Shown: one piece after another, positions 1 through 7,227 of the stretch
How positions within the stretch are numbered: position 1 is the stretch's first letter
How the letters are laid out: every line of letters starts with the position of its first letter
Assembly (NCBI GenBank): GCA_900770785.1
Contig: CAAGLJ010000049.1
Coordinates: 1 to 18,148 of the forward strand
Origin: Lachnospiraceae bacterium
Lineage (GTDB): Bacteria > Bacillota > Clostridia > Lachnospirales > Lachnospiraceae
Length of the DNA: 18,148 nt
Direction of reading: 5' to 3'
Notes under the pieces: generated by a model
The model's database searches: none
Seen by the model: the letters and a program-made list of their open reading frames with translations, nothing else
Told to the model about the DNA's origin: nothing
Program-made: the position numbers and the translations under genes

Positions 1-1
1 A

Positions 2-64
2 AAGAAGCGATATGCGATTGGAACAAATCCAGAAAAGCATTTAGAGAAGCTTATGTCTTTATAA
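2..64 (+). CDS. 3' end of an unidentified upstream gene (partial)
   Basis: The second reading frame is open from the first base and ends at a TAA at 62-64. It gives a lysine-rich, hydrophilic C-terminal tail of 20 residues (reading KKRYAIGTNPEKHL at its start). It lies just before the rfbD promoter, so it may be the end of the preceding gene. The fragment is too short to assign a family, and chance openness over 63 bases is quite possible. Confidence 0.25.
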   Translation, partial: KKRYAIGTNPEKHLEKLMSL

Positions 65-138
65 TTTTTGAACTTAGTGCATAGGCGTAGTTGAGGAACA
101 CATTCATGCGTTTGTCGTGGAAGGCAACCCGGGGTTAC

Positions 139-167
139 TTGAAAAAGAAAGAGGCTAATGATAGAAT
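139..167 (+). promoter_or_regulatory. Sigma-A type promoter for rfbD
   Basis: TTGAAA (139-144) and TAGAAT (162-167) are separated by exactly 17 bases, and TGA at 159-161 makes an extended -10. Each hexamer differs from consensus at one position. Transcription would start near 174, leaving a leader of about 19 bases that holds the AGGAGAA ribosome site at 182-188. rfbD therefore probably has its own transcript. Confidence 0.55.
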
Positions 168-192
168 AGGGGAAAAAGGACAGGAGAATTTC

Positions 193-1056
193 ATGAAAAA
201 GATACTTGTTACTGGCTGCAATGGGCAGCTTGGAAGGGCAGTAAATCAGTTTTACGCTAATAATGCTGATTTGGAATTTGTGAATACGGATGTAGGAGAA
301 CTGGATATCTCCAATATAGATGAGGTAATGGCATTGGCCAGAGAAATCAGACCCTATGCTGTCATTAACTGTGGGGCCTATACGGCAGTAGACGCCTGCG
401 AAACCAATCGGGATCTGGCTTTTAAGGTGAACACTTTGGGAGCCAGGAATCTGGCTATTGCAGCTCAGGAAACAGGAGCAAAGCTGGTTCATATTTCCAC
501 CGACTACGTTTTTGACGGAACCAAAAAGGGAGCCTATTATGAAACGGATCCTACAGGCCCCAGAAGTGTTTATGGTTTGACCAAGGAAGCAGCAGAAAAG
601 ATGGTAAAGGAGCTTTGCAGCCGTCATTTTATTTTGAGAACAGCCTGGCTCTATGGGGAGGGGAAAAACTTTGCCAAGACCATGCTTCGTCTTGCCGAGA
701 GCAATGACAGAGTAAGGGTGGTCTGTGACCAGATAGGAACCCCCACCAGCACGCTGGAATTGACCAAAGGAATTGACTCACTTTTGTTCGGTGAAAATTA
801 TGGCCTGTTTCATGCTACCTGTGAAGGACAATGCAGCTGGGCAGATTTTGCAAAAGAGGTATTTCGCCTGGCACAAAAAGAAGTGACTGTGGAGGAGGTG
901 ACTACTGCTCAGTATCTGGCAGATTATCCTCAGCAGGCAGCCCGTCCCGCCAACTCGGTACTGGAAAACTATATGTTTAAGATGACGGGAGGCTATCACT
1001 TTGCCAGCTGGCAGGAAGCTATTGCAGAATACATGAGAACCTTATCAATGGTTTAA
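193..1056 (+). CDS. rfbD: dTDP-4-dehydrorhamnose reductase
   Basis: 287-residue cytoplasmic short-chain dehydrogenase/reductase, the usual length for RfbD/RmlD. It performs the last step of dTDP-L-rhamnose synthesis, the NAD(P)H-dependent reduction of dTDP-4-dehydro-L-rhamnose. Seen in the sequence: the Rossmann motif GCNGQLG at residues 8-14, STDYVFDG at 102-109 with the family's conserved Ser/Thr-Asp-Tyr, and the catalytic Tyr-x3-Lys as YGLTK at 127-131. The ATG at 193 is preferred over an upstream in-frame TTG at 91 because AGGAGAA sits 5 nt before it and the Rossmann strand starts immediately after. The companion genes rfbA, rfbB and rfbC are not in the window. The enzyme could supply rhamnose to the polysaccharide operon downstream, but the two are separated by other genes and have separate promoters. 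Confidence 0.93.
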   Translation: MKKILVTGCNGQLGRAVNQFYANNADLEFVNTDVGELDISNIDEVMALAREIRPYAVINCGAYTAVDACETNRDLAFKVNTLGARNLAIAAQETGAKLVHISTDYVFDGTKKGAYYETDPTGPRSVYGLTKEAAEKMVKELCSRHFILRTAWLYGEGKNFAKTMLRLAESNDRVRVVCDQIGTPTSTLELTKGIDSLLFGENYGLFHATCEGQCSWADFAKEVFRLAQKEVTVEEVTTAQYLADYPQQAARPANSVLENYMFKMTGGYHFASWQEAIAEYMRTLSMV

Positions 1057-1069
1057 TGCTAGTGCATTA
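1054..1069. other. Short hairpin between convergent stop codons
   Basis: TAATGC (1054-1059), a TAGT loop, and GCATTA (1064-1069) form a 6-bp inverted repeat that includes both convergent stop codons. No T-run follows on either strand, so it is not a canonical intrinsic terminator, though it may contribute weakly to transcript ends in both directions. Confidence 0.3.
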
Positions 1070-1511
1070 CCACATATGCCGTAATAATACCCAAAATGGC
1101 ACCGGCAAGGACCTGAAGAGGGGTATGTCCCACAAATTCCTTCAGCTGCTGCTCAATGTCCATATTCTTGCCCATGTGGGAAAACAGCTCCACCATATCG
1201 TTGAGTACCTTAGCCTGCTTGCCGGTTTCCTGACGAACACCAATGGCATCATACATGACGACTAAAGCCACAATGGCGGTGACGGCAAACTCGAAGCTGG
1301 CTGCTCCGTACTGGATGGCACAGGCAGCGGCAAGGGCACAGACCGTTGAAGAATGTGAGCTGGGCATTCCGCCGCCGCCCACCAGCCTTTCTGCTACAAA
1401 TTCTTTGTTAAAAAAGGTGTAGATTAAGGTTTTTAATACCTGGGCAACTACCCATCCGGTGGCAGAAGCGATTAAAATTTTATTCTGTGATAATTCTGAT
1501 AAAAACTGCAT
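1059..1511 (-). CDS. Divergent PAP2 family (DUF212/YuiD-like) integral membrane protein
   Basis: 150-residue membrane protein of the YuiD/DUF212 family, a divergent branch of the PAP2 phosphatase superfamily; no substrate is established for most members. Visible hallmarks are GGGGMPSSHSS (45-55), which resembles the PAP2 SGH/SSH signature, YDAIGVRQETGKQA (87-100), and the C-terminal EFVGHTPLQVLAGAILG (125-141). Three or four hydrophobic helices fit the roughly 150-160 residue family length. The ATG is supported by AGGAGA on the minus strand (complement of 1518-1523) 6 nt upstream. It is transcribed away from the operon and converges on rfbD. A role in lipid-phosphate (perhaps undecaprenyl pyrophosphate) metabolism would suit the neighbourhood but is only inference. 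Confidence 0.9.
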   Translation of the reverse strand: MQFLSELSQNKILIASATGWVVAQVLKTLIYTFFNKEFVAERLVGGGGMPSSHSSTVCALAAACAIQYGAASFEFAVTAIVALVVMYDAIGVRQETGKQAKVLNDMVELFSHMGKNMDIEQQLKEFVGHTPLQVLAGAILGIITAYVVMH

Positions 1512-1609
1512 TTTCTATCTCCTGACTGCGGTGGCACTTATTTGTTATCAGTATAATACATTTTGGAAAAAAACAAAAGACGGGAATTCCTTTTTTTCTA
1601 CAGCCAAGA

Positions 1610-1637
1610 GTCGACAGCCGGGAAAAGAAAGCGACAG
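1610..1637. promoter_or_regulatory. Possible Spo0A-box-like half sites
   Basis: The 238-bp divergent spacer 1512-1749 holds two sequences that, read on the minus strand, resemble the Spo0A box TGTCGAA: TGTCGAC (complement of 1610-1616) and TGTCGCT (complement of 1630-1636). They are 21 bases apart, about two helical turns. Both deviate from consensus at the 3' end. The rest of the spacer is A/T-rich with no obvious ORF. Such short matches can occur by chance. Confidence 0.2.
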
Positions 1638-1696
1638 AAAAAGCGAAAAAAAGCAAAATTTCACGATGAATAATATTCGGGAAAAGCCGATAAAAA

Positions 1697-1705
1697 TGGT
1701 ATGAT
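1697..1705 (+). promoter_or_regulatory. Possible extended -10 promoter for the Spo0A-domain gene
   Basis: TGGTATGAT is an extended -10 (TG, one base, TATGAT) ending 44 bases before the ATG at 1750. No convincing -35 is seen at the right distance (TTCGGG at best), so this would be a weak or activator-dependent promoter. Confidence 0.3.
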
Positions 1706-1749
1706 TATTTGGTAACAAAAGTCAAAATGGGGAAGGAAGTGATTGTGCC

Positions 1750-2094
1750 ATGATACATGAGGTTACAAAGCTCATGCTGGAAATTGGTGTACCAGTGCAT
1801 TTGAAAGGCTATCATTATCTGCGGGAGGCAATTTGTCTGTCGGCAGAGGATATGGAGCTGGTGGGAAGCGTTACCAAATTACTGTACCCGGAGATTGCCA
1901 AAATTTACCGTACAACCGACCAGAAGGTGGAACGGGCGGTGCGAAATGCCATTGAAGTCAGCTGGGAAAGAGGAAATGCCCAGTTGTTTGAAGAGATTTT
2001 CGGCTACTCACGGGAAACCGGAAAAACCAGACCTACAAACAGTGAGTATATCGCCTGTCTGGCGGATAAAGTTCGTTTGGACTTTGGCCAGTGA
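1750..2094 (+). CDS. Stand-alone Spo0A C-terminal DNA-binding domain protein
   Basis: 114 residues matching the DNA-binding effector domain of the sporulation master regulator Spo0A over nearly their whole length, with no phosphoacceptor receiver domain (full Spo0A is about 260-270 residues). Recognisable blocks are GVPVHLKGYHYLREAI (13-28), the VTKLLYPEIAKIY helix (41-53), the recognition helix VERAVRNAIEVSWERG (60-75) and RPTNSEYIACLADKVRL (94-110). From memory, Spo0A has His after the VERAxR of the recognition helix; here it is Asn66, so target preference may differ. A GGAAGGAAG ribosome site lies about 10 nt before the ATG. The gene sits directly upstream of, and in the same direction as, the polysaccharide operon, whose candidate promoter lies in its last codons. 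It may regulate that operon or compete with Spo0A; this is inference. Confidence 0.88.
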   Translation: MIHEVTKLMLEIGVPVHLKGYHYLREAICLSAEDMELVGSVTKLLYPEIAKIYRTTDQKVERAVRNAIEVSWERGNAQLFEEIFGYSRETGKTRPTNSEYIACLADKVRLDFGQ

Positions 2095-2106
2095 TTGTGC
2101 TATACT
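2077..2106 (+). promoter_or_regulatory. Candidate promoter of the polysaccharide operon
   Basis: TATACT at 2101-2106 is preceded by TGC (2098-2100), forming an extended -10. TTGGAC at 2077-2082 is a weak -35 with an 18-base spacer. An alternative pair, TTGGCC (2084-2089) with TACAAT (2108-2113), overlaps it. Both lie across the 3' end of the Spo0A-domain gene and about 55 bases before the first operon ATG at 2163. Confidence 0.4.
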
Positions 2107-2162
2107 ATACAATATATTTTCTAAAATGAAAAGAAAGGCCATTTGGAGCGGATTCAAGATAT

Positions 2163-3185
2163 ATGCTGAGTATAGTGGTATTGTGGCTGGCAGTATACTT
2201 GACAGGTATGCTTTTATGTAAAACGGGTAGGGAGAAAGGGGCGAGTCAGTTGTGGATACATCTGACTGGTTTCTTTTTCCTTTTTTTCATCCAGGGCATT
2301 GTATTTACTGCTGCCCAGTTTTTGGGCTTTGGCTTTGGACAGGCCTGCCAATTACTTGCCGGACTTCTTGCAGGGATTTCCCTGCTGGCGGCAATCATTT
2401 GCCATAGAGAACTGGCAGAGAAGCTGGCAGAGGCTGGCCGGTTCTGGAAAAAAAGGAGAGAAAACGGGAGAGGTCTGTATTATGGTCTTGCAGGCTGGCT
2501 CTGGCTGGGCATTTTTCTGGTTTTATTTTCCGACGTGATGGGAAACCGGAAGGATGCCCTGCTGGAAACCATGCAGACCAGTCTGGCGACGGATACCATT
2601 AATCAAATTCATCCTTTTACCGGACAGCCTATGGAGCTGGGAATCATTCTGGCAAAAAAAATACTTACCTTACCCTTCTGGTATGGTGCCTTATGCCAAT
2701 GGACCGGGTTTTCACCTCAGGATACGGTCTGGGTTTGGGGAAGCTTTTTTACCATTACCTTTTCTCTGATGGCCTTCAGTGAACTGGCGGGTCTGCTGTT
2801 TGAAAGAAATTTTAAGAGGACCTGGCTCTTTGCGATTTTACTGGAATTACTGATTCTTTCAGGAGATTATTTTACCGGTACGGCAGGATATCAGCTGCTG
2901 TTTTATGGCTATGCGGGGGAAACGATAGTAGGAGCGGTAGCTCTTCCCATGCTGCTTACACTGCTCTATCGGCTATTGGCTCCCCTTTTTCAGAAGGAAG
3001 AGAGATTTTGCCAAAAGAGGGAGCGTTTGGGGCTATGGAGTGCTCTGTTGAAGCTGGGAATGATTTTTGGAGCAGCCTTTTTTCTGGCTCCTGTGCTGTG
3101 GGGAGTGGGCCTTCTGACTATCGGAGCAATTCTTTTTGTGATTTGTCTGGCAGGGGCCGGTTTGATAAAAAAGTATGTAAAGTAA
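2163..3185 (+). CDS. Polytopic membrane protein of the polysaccharide locus (DUF6077-like)
   Basis: 340-residue integral membrane protein with about eight to ten hydrophobic segments (roughly 1-18, 31-57, 60-80, 107-124, 158-178, 189-213, 220-236, 252-275 and 296-335). A charged cytoplasmic stretch, ELAEKLAEAGRFWKKRREN, lies at 83-101, and a polar probably external loop around 125-158. I see no definite catalytic motif. The composition and position resemble the DUF6077-type or GT-C-like membrane proteins found beside glycosyltransferases in clostridia, but that assignment is from memory. It starts the operon; GGAG at 2145-2148 is rather far (14 nt) from the ATG. The next gene encodes a second membrane protein with an external C-terminal domain, so the two may be halves of one split transporter or transferase. 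Confidence 0.65.
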   Translation: MLSIVVLWLAVYLTGMLLCKTGREKGASQLWIHLTGFFFLFFIQGIVFTAAQFLGFGFGQACQLLAGLLAGISLLAAIICHRELAEKLAEAGRFWKKRRENGRGLYYGLAGWLWLGIFLVLFSDVMGNRKDALLETMQTSLATDTINQIHPFTGQPMELGIILAKKILTLPFWYGALCQWTGFSPQDTVWVWGSFFTITFSLMAFSELAGLLFERNFKRTWLFAILLELLILSGDYFTGTAGYQLLFYGYAGETIVGAVALPMLLTLLYRLLAPLFQKEERFCQKRERLGLWSALLKLGMIFGAAFFLAPVLWGVGLLTIGAILFVICLAGAGLIKKYVK

Positions 3186-3214
3186 GCTGCTGAAGCGGCG
3201 GAAAAAGAGGCAGT

Positions 3215-4045
3215 ATGGAGATGGTTCGGGATACAATGATAACCTCCTTTTCTCAGGTAAAGGGGGCCGGCAGCTATTTTCTTTTTTATTTAATGGCGCT
3301 GGGTCTGGGATTGATGGTGGCCTGGGATCGGTATGGAAGCAGCCGGGCAGGAGACAACTGGATGGTAGAAGAGGCAAAGAAGCAAATCAGGCTGTGGCCT
3401 TTTCTTTTTGGGCTGTGTGCCCTGGTTCTGGTAGTGGCAAACCCGGTCAGTATATGGATACTGAATAAAATTTCTCCCATAGAGGGACAATTTCATAAAG
3501 CCTGGTCCTTACTTCTGGTGCTGTTTCTGATTGATTATGGAGTAGTTTGTTTTATCAGTCTGCTTGCAGAGCAAAGACAGAAGAATATTTTGATTTTGGG
3601 CTTCGTCCTCCTTATTGGTCTGGCAGGAAGCAGCTATGGCAGCTATGGGCTTCTTTCAGCCCGTCAGGGAGAGGAGGCTTACGACAGCGAACGGCAGGTT
3701 GTGGACAGGGTTCTTAAGCAGGAAGAGAGGGGGATTATGCTGGCACCCAATAAGGTTTTGGAATATGCGTCCATTTATGAACCTGAGATTTTACTGCTTT
3801 ATGGAAAGGATTTGTATACACCTAATCTGGATCTGGGTATTATGGACAGCTACCCTTCGGAATTTCTGGGAATCTATGAGGCCATGCAGGAGCCGGAAAA
3901 GAATCTGGAGTTTTTGGGTGAAATGGCATCTTTATACGACTGCTGGATAATGGTGCTGGATGCTTTCCATCAGGCACCGGAGGAAATAGGGGAGTTTACT
4001 CGTGTCGGTACAACGAAGGATTACCTGATTTACGTCAGAAAATAG
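3215..4045 (+). CDS. Membrane protein with extracytoplasmic C-terminal domain
   Basis: 276-residue hypothetical protein. Four hydrophobic helices are visible (about 19-36, 61-79, 96-117 and 124-146), followed by a soluble C-terminal domain of about 130 residues rich in acidic and aromatic residues (for example ILLLYGKDLYTPNLDLGIMD, 192-211). That layout resembles the last third of long GT-C or ArnT-like membrane glycosyltransferases, in which a small outer domain follows the helices. It lies 29 nt after the previous membrane gene and 19 nt before a GtrB-like gene, suggesting the three form one module. The start is uncertain: ATG 3215 is only 4 nt from AAGAGG (3205-3210), whereas ATG 3221 has better spacing. 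No catalytic residues can be assigned. Confidence 0.6.
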   Translation: MEMVRDTMITSFSQVKGAGSYFLFYLMALGLGLMVAWDRYGSSRAGDNWMVEEAKKQIRLWPFLFGLCALVLVVANPVSIWILNKISPIEGQFHKAWSLLLVLFLIDYGVVCFISLLAEQRQKNILILGFVLLIGLAGSSYGSYGLLSARQGEEAYDSERQVVDRVLKQEERGIMLAPNKVLEYASIYEPEILLLYGKDLYTPNLDLGIMDSYPSEFLGIYEAMQEPEKNLEFLGEMASLYDCWIMVLDAFHQAPEEIGEFTRVGTTKDYLIYVRK

Positions 4046-4064
4046 GACATAAAGGAGAAAAGGT

Positions 4065-4994
4065 ATGGCATTATTGAGCGTAATTGTTCCCTGTTACAAC
4101 GAAGAAGAAAATATAGCTTTTTTTTATGAGGAATTAATGAAGAACCAGCCTTTTTTTGAAGAAAAAAGACTGGAGATTGAGATTATATATATTGATGATG
4201 GTTCTAAGGACAAAACCGTAGAGGAGGTAAAACGGCTGAGGCAGAAGGCAGAGAATGTGCATCTGATTTCTTTTTCCCGGAATTTTGGAAAGGAGGCGGC
4301 AATTTATGCCGGCTTCAGGAAGGCAAAAGGAGACTATGTGGTAATGATGGATGCGGATTTACAGGATCCGCCGGCTTTGCTTCCTGAGATGTTTTCCTAT
4401 CTGGAACAGGGCTACGATTCGGTGGCTACCAGACGGGTAACCCGAAAGGGGGAGCCGCCTGTCCGCTCTTTTTTTGCCAGGATGTTCTACCGGGTGATGA
4501 ACAGAATTTCCAAAACGGATATGGTGGACGGAGCCAGGGACTATCGGCTGATGACCCGGCAGGTGGTGGATGCCATCCTTTCCATGAGTGAATATAATCG
4601 GTTTACTAAAGGGATTTTTGGCTGGGTAGGCTTTGAAACCAAATGGGTGGAGTACGAGAATGTGGAACGGGCTCATGGGGAAACCAAGTGGAGCTTTTGG
4701 AAGCTGTTTTTATATTCCATTGAAGGAATCACGGCTTTTTCTACAGCACCTCTGGCCTTCGCCTCCATTATGGGGGTGCTGATGTGCATCTGTGCTTTTG
4801 GAGCTATTCTGGTTATTGTGATTAAGACTCTGCTCTGGGGAGACCCGGTGGGAGGCTGGCCCTCTATGGTTTGCATTATTTTTCTGGTCAGTGGTGTACA
4901 GCTTTTCTGTCTGGGGATAGTGGGGCAGTACCTGTCAAAAACCTATATGGAAGTTAAGCACAGGCCTATTTATCTGGTGAAGGAAGAGTGGTAG
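4065..4994 (+). CDS. GtrB/DPM1-like family 2 glycosyltransferase (polyprenyl-phosphate sugar synthase)
   Basis: 309-residue membrane-anchored GT2 enzyme, the typical length of GtrB/CsbB/YkcC proteins, which transfer a hexose from a nucleotide sugar to undecaprenyl phosphate on the cytoplasmic face. The GT-A fold spans about 1-215, with VIVPCYNEEEN at the N-terminus, YIDDGSKD (42-49), FSRNFGKEAA (70-79) and the metal-binding MDADLQDPP (95-103). Two C-terminal hydrophobic hairpins (about 225-256 and 264-288) and GQYLSKTYMEVKHRPIY near the end are family hallmarks. AAAGGAG lies 7 nt before the ATG. With the two preceding membrane proteins it could act as in Gtr systems, where GtrB makes the lipid-linked sugar and a membrane partner transfers it outside the cell. 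Confidence 0.9.
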   Translation: MALLSVIVPCYNEEENIAFFYEELMKNQPFFEEKRLEIEIIYIDDGSKDKTVEEVKRLRQKAENVHLISFSRNFGKEAAIYAGFRKAKGDYVVMMDADLQDPPALLPEMFSYLEQGYDSVATRRVTRKGEPPVRSFFARMFYRVMNRISKTDMVDGARDYRLMTRQVVDAILSMSEYNRFTKGIFGWVGFETKWVEYENVERAHGETKWSFWKLFLYSIEGITAFSTAPLAFASIMGVLMCICAFGAILVIVIKTLLWGDPVGGWPSMVCIIFLVSGVQLFCLGIVGQYLSKTYMEVKHRPIYLVKEEW

Positions 4995-4995
4995 G

Positions 4996-5745
4996 ATGGT
5001 TAGTATAATTGTACCAGTATATAATGCGGCAGCGTATTTACCACGGACTATTTCTATGGTAAAAAAGCAGACCTGTAAGGATTGGGAGCTTTTGCTGGTG
5101 GATGACTGTTCCACAGATGAAAGCCTTTCGGTAATGGATAAGTGTCTGAAGCAGGAACCTGATGCAAGAATAAGGGTTATTTCGCAGAAGAAAAATCAGG
5201 GGGCTGCCGCTGCCAGGAACAGGGGATTAGAGAAAGCCCGGGGAAGATACATCGCTTTTTTGGATGCGGATGACGTATGGGTTGAGGAAAAGCTGGAGCT
5301 TCAGCTTAAATTCATGAAGGAAAAACAGGCAGGTTTTGTTTTTTGTGCCTACGAATTTGGAGACGAAGAGGGGAGAGGGACAGGAAAAAGAGTACAGGTT
5401 CCTGCCACCCTGACCTACAGACAGGCCTTGTCCAGAACGGTAATTTTTACCTCTACCGTTTTACTGGATACCGAAAAAATTCCCAAAAGACTGATGGTCA
5501 TGCCTGCTGTACCCAGTGAGGATTCGGCTACCTGGTGGCAGATTCTTAAGGAGGGTTATACCGCCTACGGGCTGAATAAGGTACTGGCAGTGTACAGAAG
5601 ACCAGCCAAATCGTTGTCTTCCAATAAGCTGGTTGCCATTAAACGAATCTGGTTTTTATACCGGAAAGTGGAGAGGCTGTCCTGGCTTGACAGCTGCCTG
5701 TGCTTTACAGGCTGGGCCTTCAGGGCAACCATGAGACGGCTTTAA
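4996..5745 (+). CDS. Family 2 glycosyltransferase (TuaG-like)
   Basis: 249-residue cytoplasmic GT2 enzyme expected to add one sugar to the lipid-linked repeat unit. It shows the GT-A motifs VSIIVPVYNAAAYL at the N-terminus, VDDCSTD (35-41), AAARNRGLEKARG (71-83), the metal-binding FLDADDVW (88-95) and SEDSATWWQILKEG (174-187), which corresponds to the ED catalytic-base region of TuaG/WaaE-like proteins. The ATG falls one base after the preceding stop codon, with GGAAG at 4982-4986 inside the upstream gene, so translation is probably coupled. Donor and acceptor cannot be read from sequence. Confidence 0.9.
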   Translation: MVSIIVPVYNAAAYLPRTISMVKKQTCKDWELLLVDDCSTDESLSVMDKCLKQEPDARIRVISQKKNQGAAAARNRGLEKARGRYIAFLDADDVWVEEKLELQLKFMKEKQAGFVFCAYEFGDEEGRGTGKRVQVPATLTYRQALSRTVIFTSTVLLDTEKIPKRLMVMPAVPSEDSATWWQILKEGYTAYGLNKVLAVYRRPAKSLSSNKLVAIKRIWFLYRKVERLSWLDSCLCFTGWAFRATMRRL

Positions 5746-5805
5746 TAAGCTGAAAGACTGCCTTTGAGGAAGGGGAAAAACCGGATTTGAAGGAGGGAAA
5801 CGGAA

Positions 5806-7185
5806 ATGGAGAAATCAATGAGAACCAATGAATCAGGAAAGCGTCTGCTCATCCTCTTACTTTCTTTCCTGGGTATTTTAATGATAACGGGGATGTATGC
5901 CTATACTTGGATTTTCTGCTATCATCGACGGATAATGTGGAACATAAAGCTGTTTTTCTGGGGACATATTTTGATGATATTCATCTACTTTATTCTGCTG
6001 TTTTTCTTTGCTTCCACTTATGGAGGAATGAAAATCGGTTATTTAAAGCCTATGGATGTATTTTTTTCCCAGGTATTCTCACTGCTTTGTGTAAACGTGA
6101 TTACTTATTTTCAGCTTTCTATTATTGAGGTGAAGCTGGTAAAGGCAAATGATCTGATATGGATGACCATAGTTCAGATTGCCTTCGCCGGCTTTTGGAC
6201 CTGGCTTTGCAATGGAGTTTATCGCAAAATCTTTCCTCCCAGAGACTTGCTTCTGATTCATGGAGAGCGGCCCATTGAGGATATTATGAGAAAGTTTGCC
6301 AGCAGACCGGACAAGTATAGAATTACCCAGTGTGTGCATATGGACGGGAATCTTTCAGATATGCAGAAGGTGATTCTGGAGGCGAAAAAGGCGGTGGTGC
6401 TTTGGGACATTCCCTCGGCGGACAGAAACGAACTGTTGAAGTTTTGCTACAGCCACTCCATCAGAGTGTACATGATGCCCAAGATTACGGATGTTCTGAT
6501 TAAGGGCTCGGATCAGCTGCATCTTTTCGATACACCAATTATGTTAACCAGAGAATATTCTCTCCGTATAGAGCAAAGAATTGCCAAGCGTGCGATTGAT
6601 CTGGTCTGTTCCCTGCTTTTAATCCTTATCAGCTCGCCGGTCTGGCTGATTACGGCTATTGCCATTAAACTTTATGACAAAGGCCCGGTGCTGTACAGGC
6701 AGATTCGTTGTACCCAGGGGGCAAGGGAGTTTGAGATTCTCAAATTCCGGAGCATGAGGGTGGATGCGGAAAAGGACGGGGTGGCCCGTCTGGCGGCGAA
6801 AAATGACTCCCGGATCACACCTGTGGGAAAGTTTATCCGGGCCGTAAGAATTGATGAGCTGCCACAGCTTTTGAATATTTTAAAAGGGGATATGTCCTTT
6901 ATCGGTCCCAGGCCGGAAAGACCGGAAATCATTGCCACATACATGGAGGATATGCCGGAATTTGCACTTAGAATGAAGGTGAAGGCAGGGCTGGCAGGTT
7001 ATGCCCAGGTTTACGGTAAATACAATACCACTCCTTACGATAAGCTGAAGCTGGATTTATCCTATATCGAAACCTATAGTCTGTGGCTGGATATCAAGCT
7101 GATGCTGTTGACCATGAAAATTCTTTTTAAACCGGAAAGCACAGAAGGGATAGAGGAAAGTCAGACAACCGCCATGAAGGAATAA
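5806..7185 (+). CDS. Exopolysaccharide polyprenyl glycosylphosphotransferase (initiating sugar transferase)
   Basis: 459-residue membrane protein of the WbaP/CpsE-type polyisoprenylphosphate hexose-1-phosphate transferases, which start repeat-unit assembly by loading sugar-1-phosphate on undecaprenyl phosphate. Four N-terminal helices (about 13-33, 46-70, 87-108 and 116-138) precede a central CoA-binding-like domain (about 145-235). Then come the membrane-associated helix at 264-290 and the conserved catalytic core: KFRSM (313-317), RIDELPQLLNIL (348-359) with the Asp350-Glu351 dyad, GDMSFIGPRPERP (361-373) and KAGLAGYAQVYGKYNT (393-408). Length is normal for the family. AAGGAGGG precedes the ATG after a 60-nt gap, one of the larger gaps in the operon. 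It is unusual in not being the first gene. Confidence 0.95.
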   Translation: MEKSMRTNESGKRLLILLLSFLGILMITGMYAYTWIFCYHRRIMWNIKLFFWGHILMIFIYFILLFFFASTYGGMKIGYLKPMDVFFSQVFSLLCVNVITYFQLSIIEVKLVKANDLIWMTIVQIAFAGFWTWLCNGVYRKIFPPRDLLLIHGERPIEDIMRKFASRPDKYRITQCVHMDGNLSDMQKVILEAKKAVVLWDIPSADRNELLKFCYSHSIRVYMMPKITDVLIKGSDQLHLFDTPIMLTREYSLRIEQRIAKRAIDLVCSLLLILISSPVWLITAIAIKLYDKGPVLYRQIRCTQGAREFEILKFRSMRVDAEKDGVARLAAKNDSRITPVGKFIRAVRIDELPQLLNILKGDMSFIGPRPERPEIIATYMEDMPEFALRMKVKAGLAGYAQVYGKYNTTPYDKLKLDLSYIETYSLWLDIKLMLLTMKILFKPESTEGIEESQTTAMKE

Positions 7186-7216
7186 GATTTAGGGCAGGAG
7201 ATTGCTGGAAGGAGAC

Positions 7217-7222
7217 AGGAGG
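7217..7222 (+). promoter_or_regulatory. Ribosome binding site selecting a GTG start
   Basis: A perfect AGGAGG lies 5 nt before GTG 7228. The in-frame ATG at 7246 has only AAGGAAG (7233-7239). GTG is therefore the preferred start of the chain-length gene, adding six residues at the N-terminus. Confidence 0.5.
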
Positions 7223-7227
7223 AAACG

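Noticed and set aside
91..192. In-frame N-terminal extension of rfbD from TTG 91
   Set aside because: It spans the candidate promoter, lacks a ribosome site, and the family's N-terminus begins at ATG 193.
1541..1582. Promoter for the reverse-strand YuiD-like gene
   Set aside because: TATTAT and TATACT occur on the minus strand in an A/T-rich stretch, but no -35 lies at a proper spacing; not firm enough to list.
2107..2162. Possible leader element (ops/JUMPstart, LoaP-type hairpin or riboswitch) before the operon
   Set aside because: The leader is only about 50 bases, A/T-rich, and shows neither the ops core nor a stable stem-loop.
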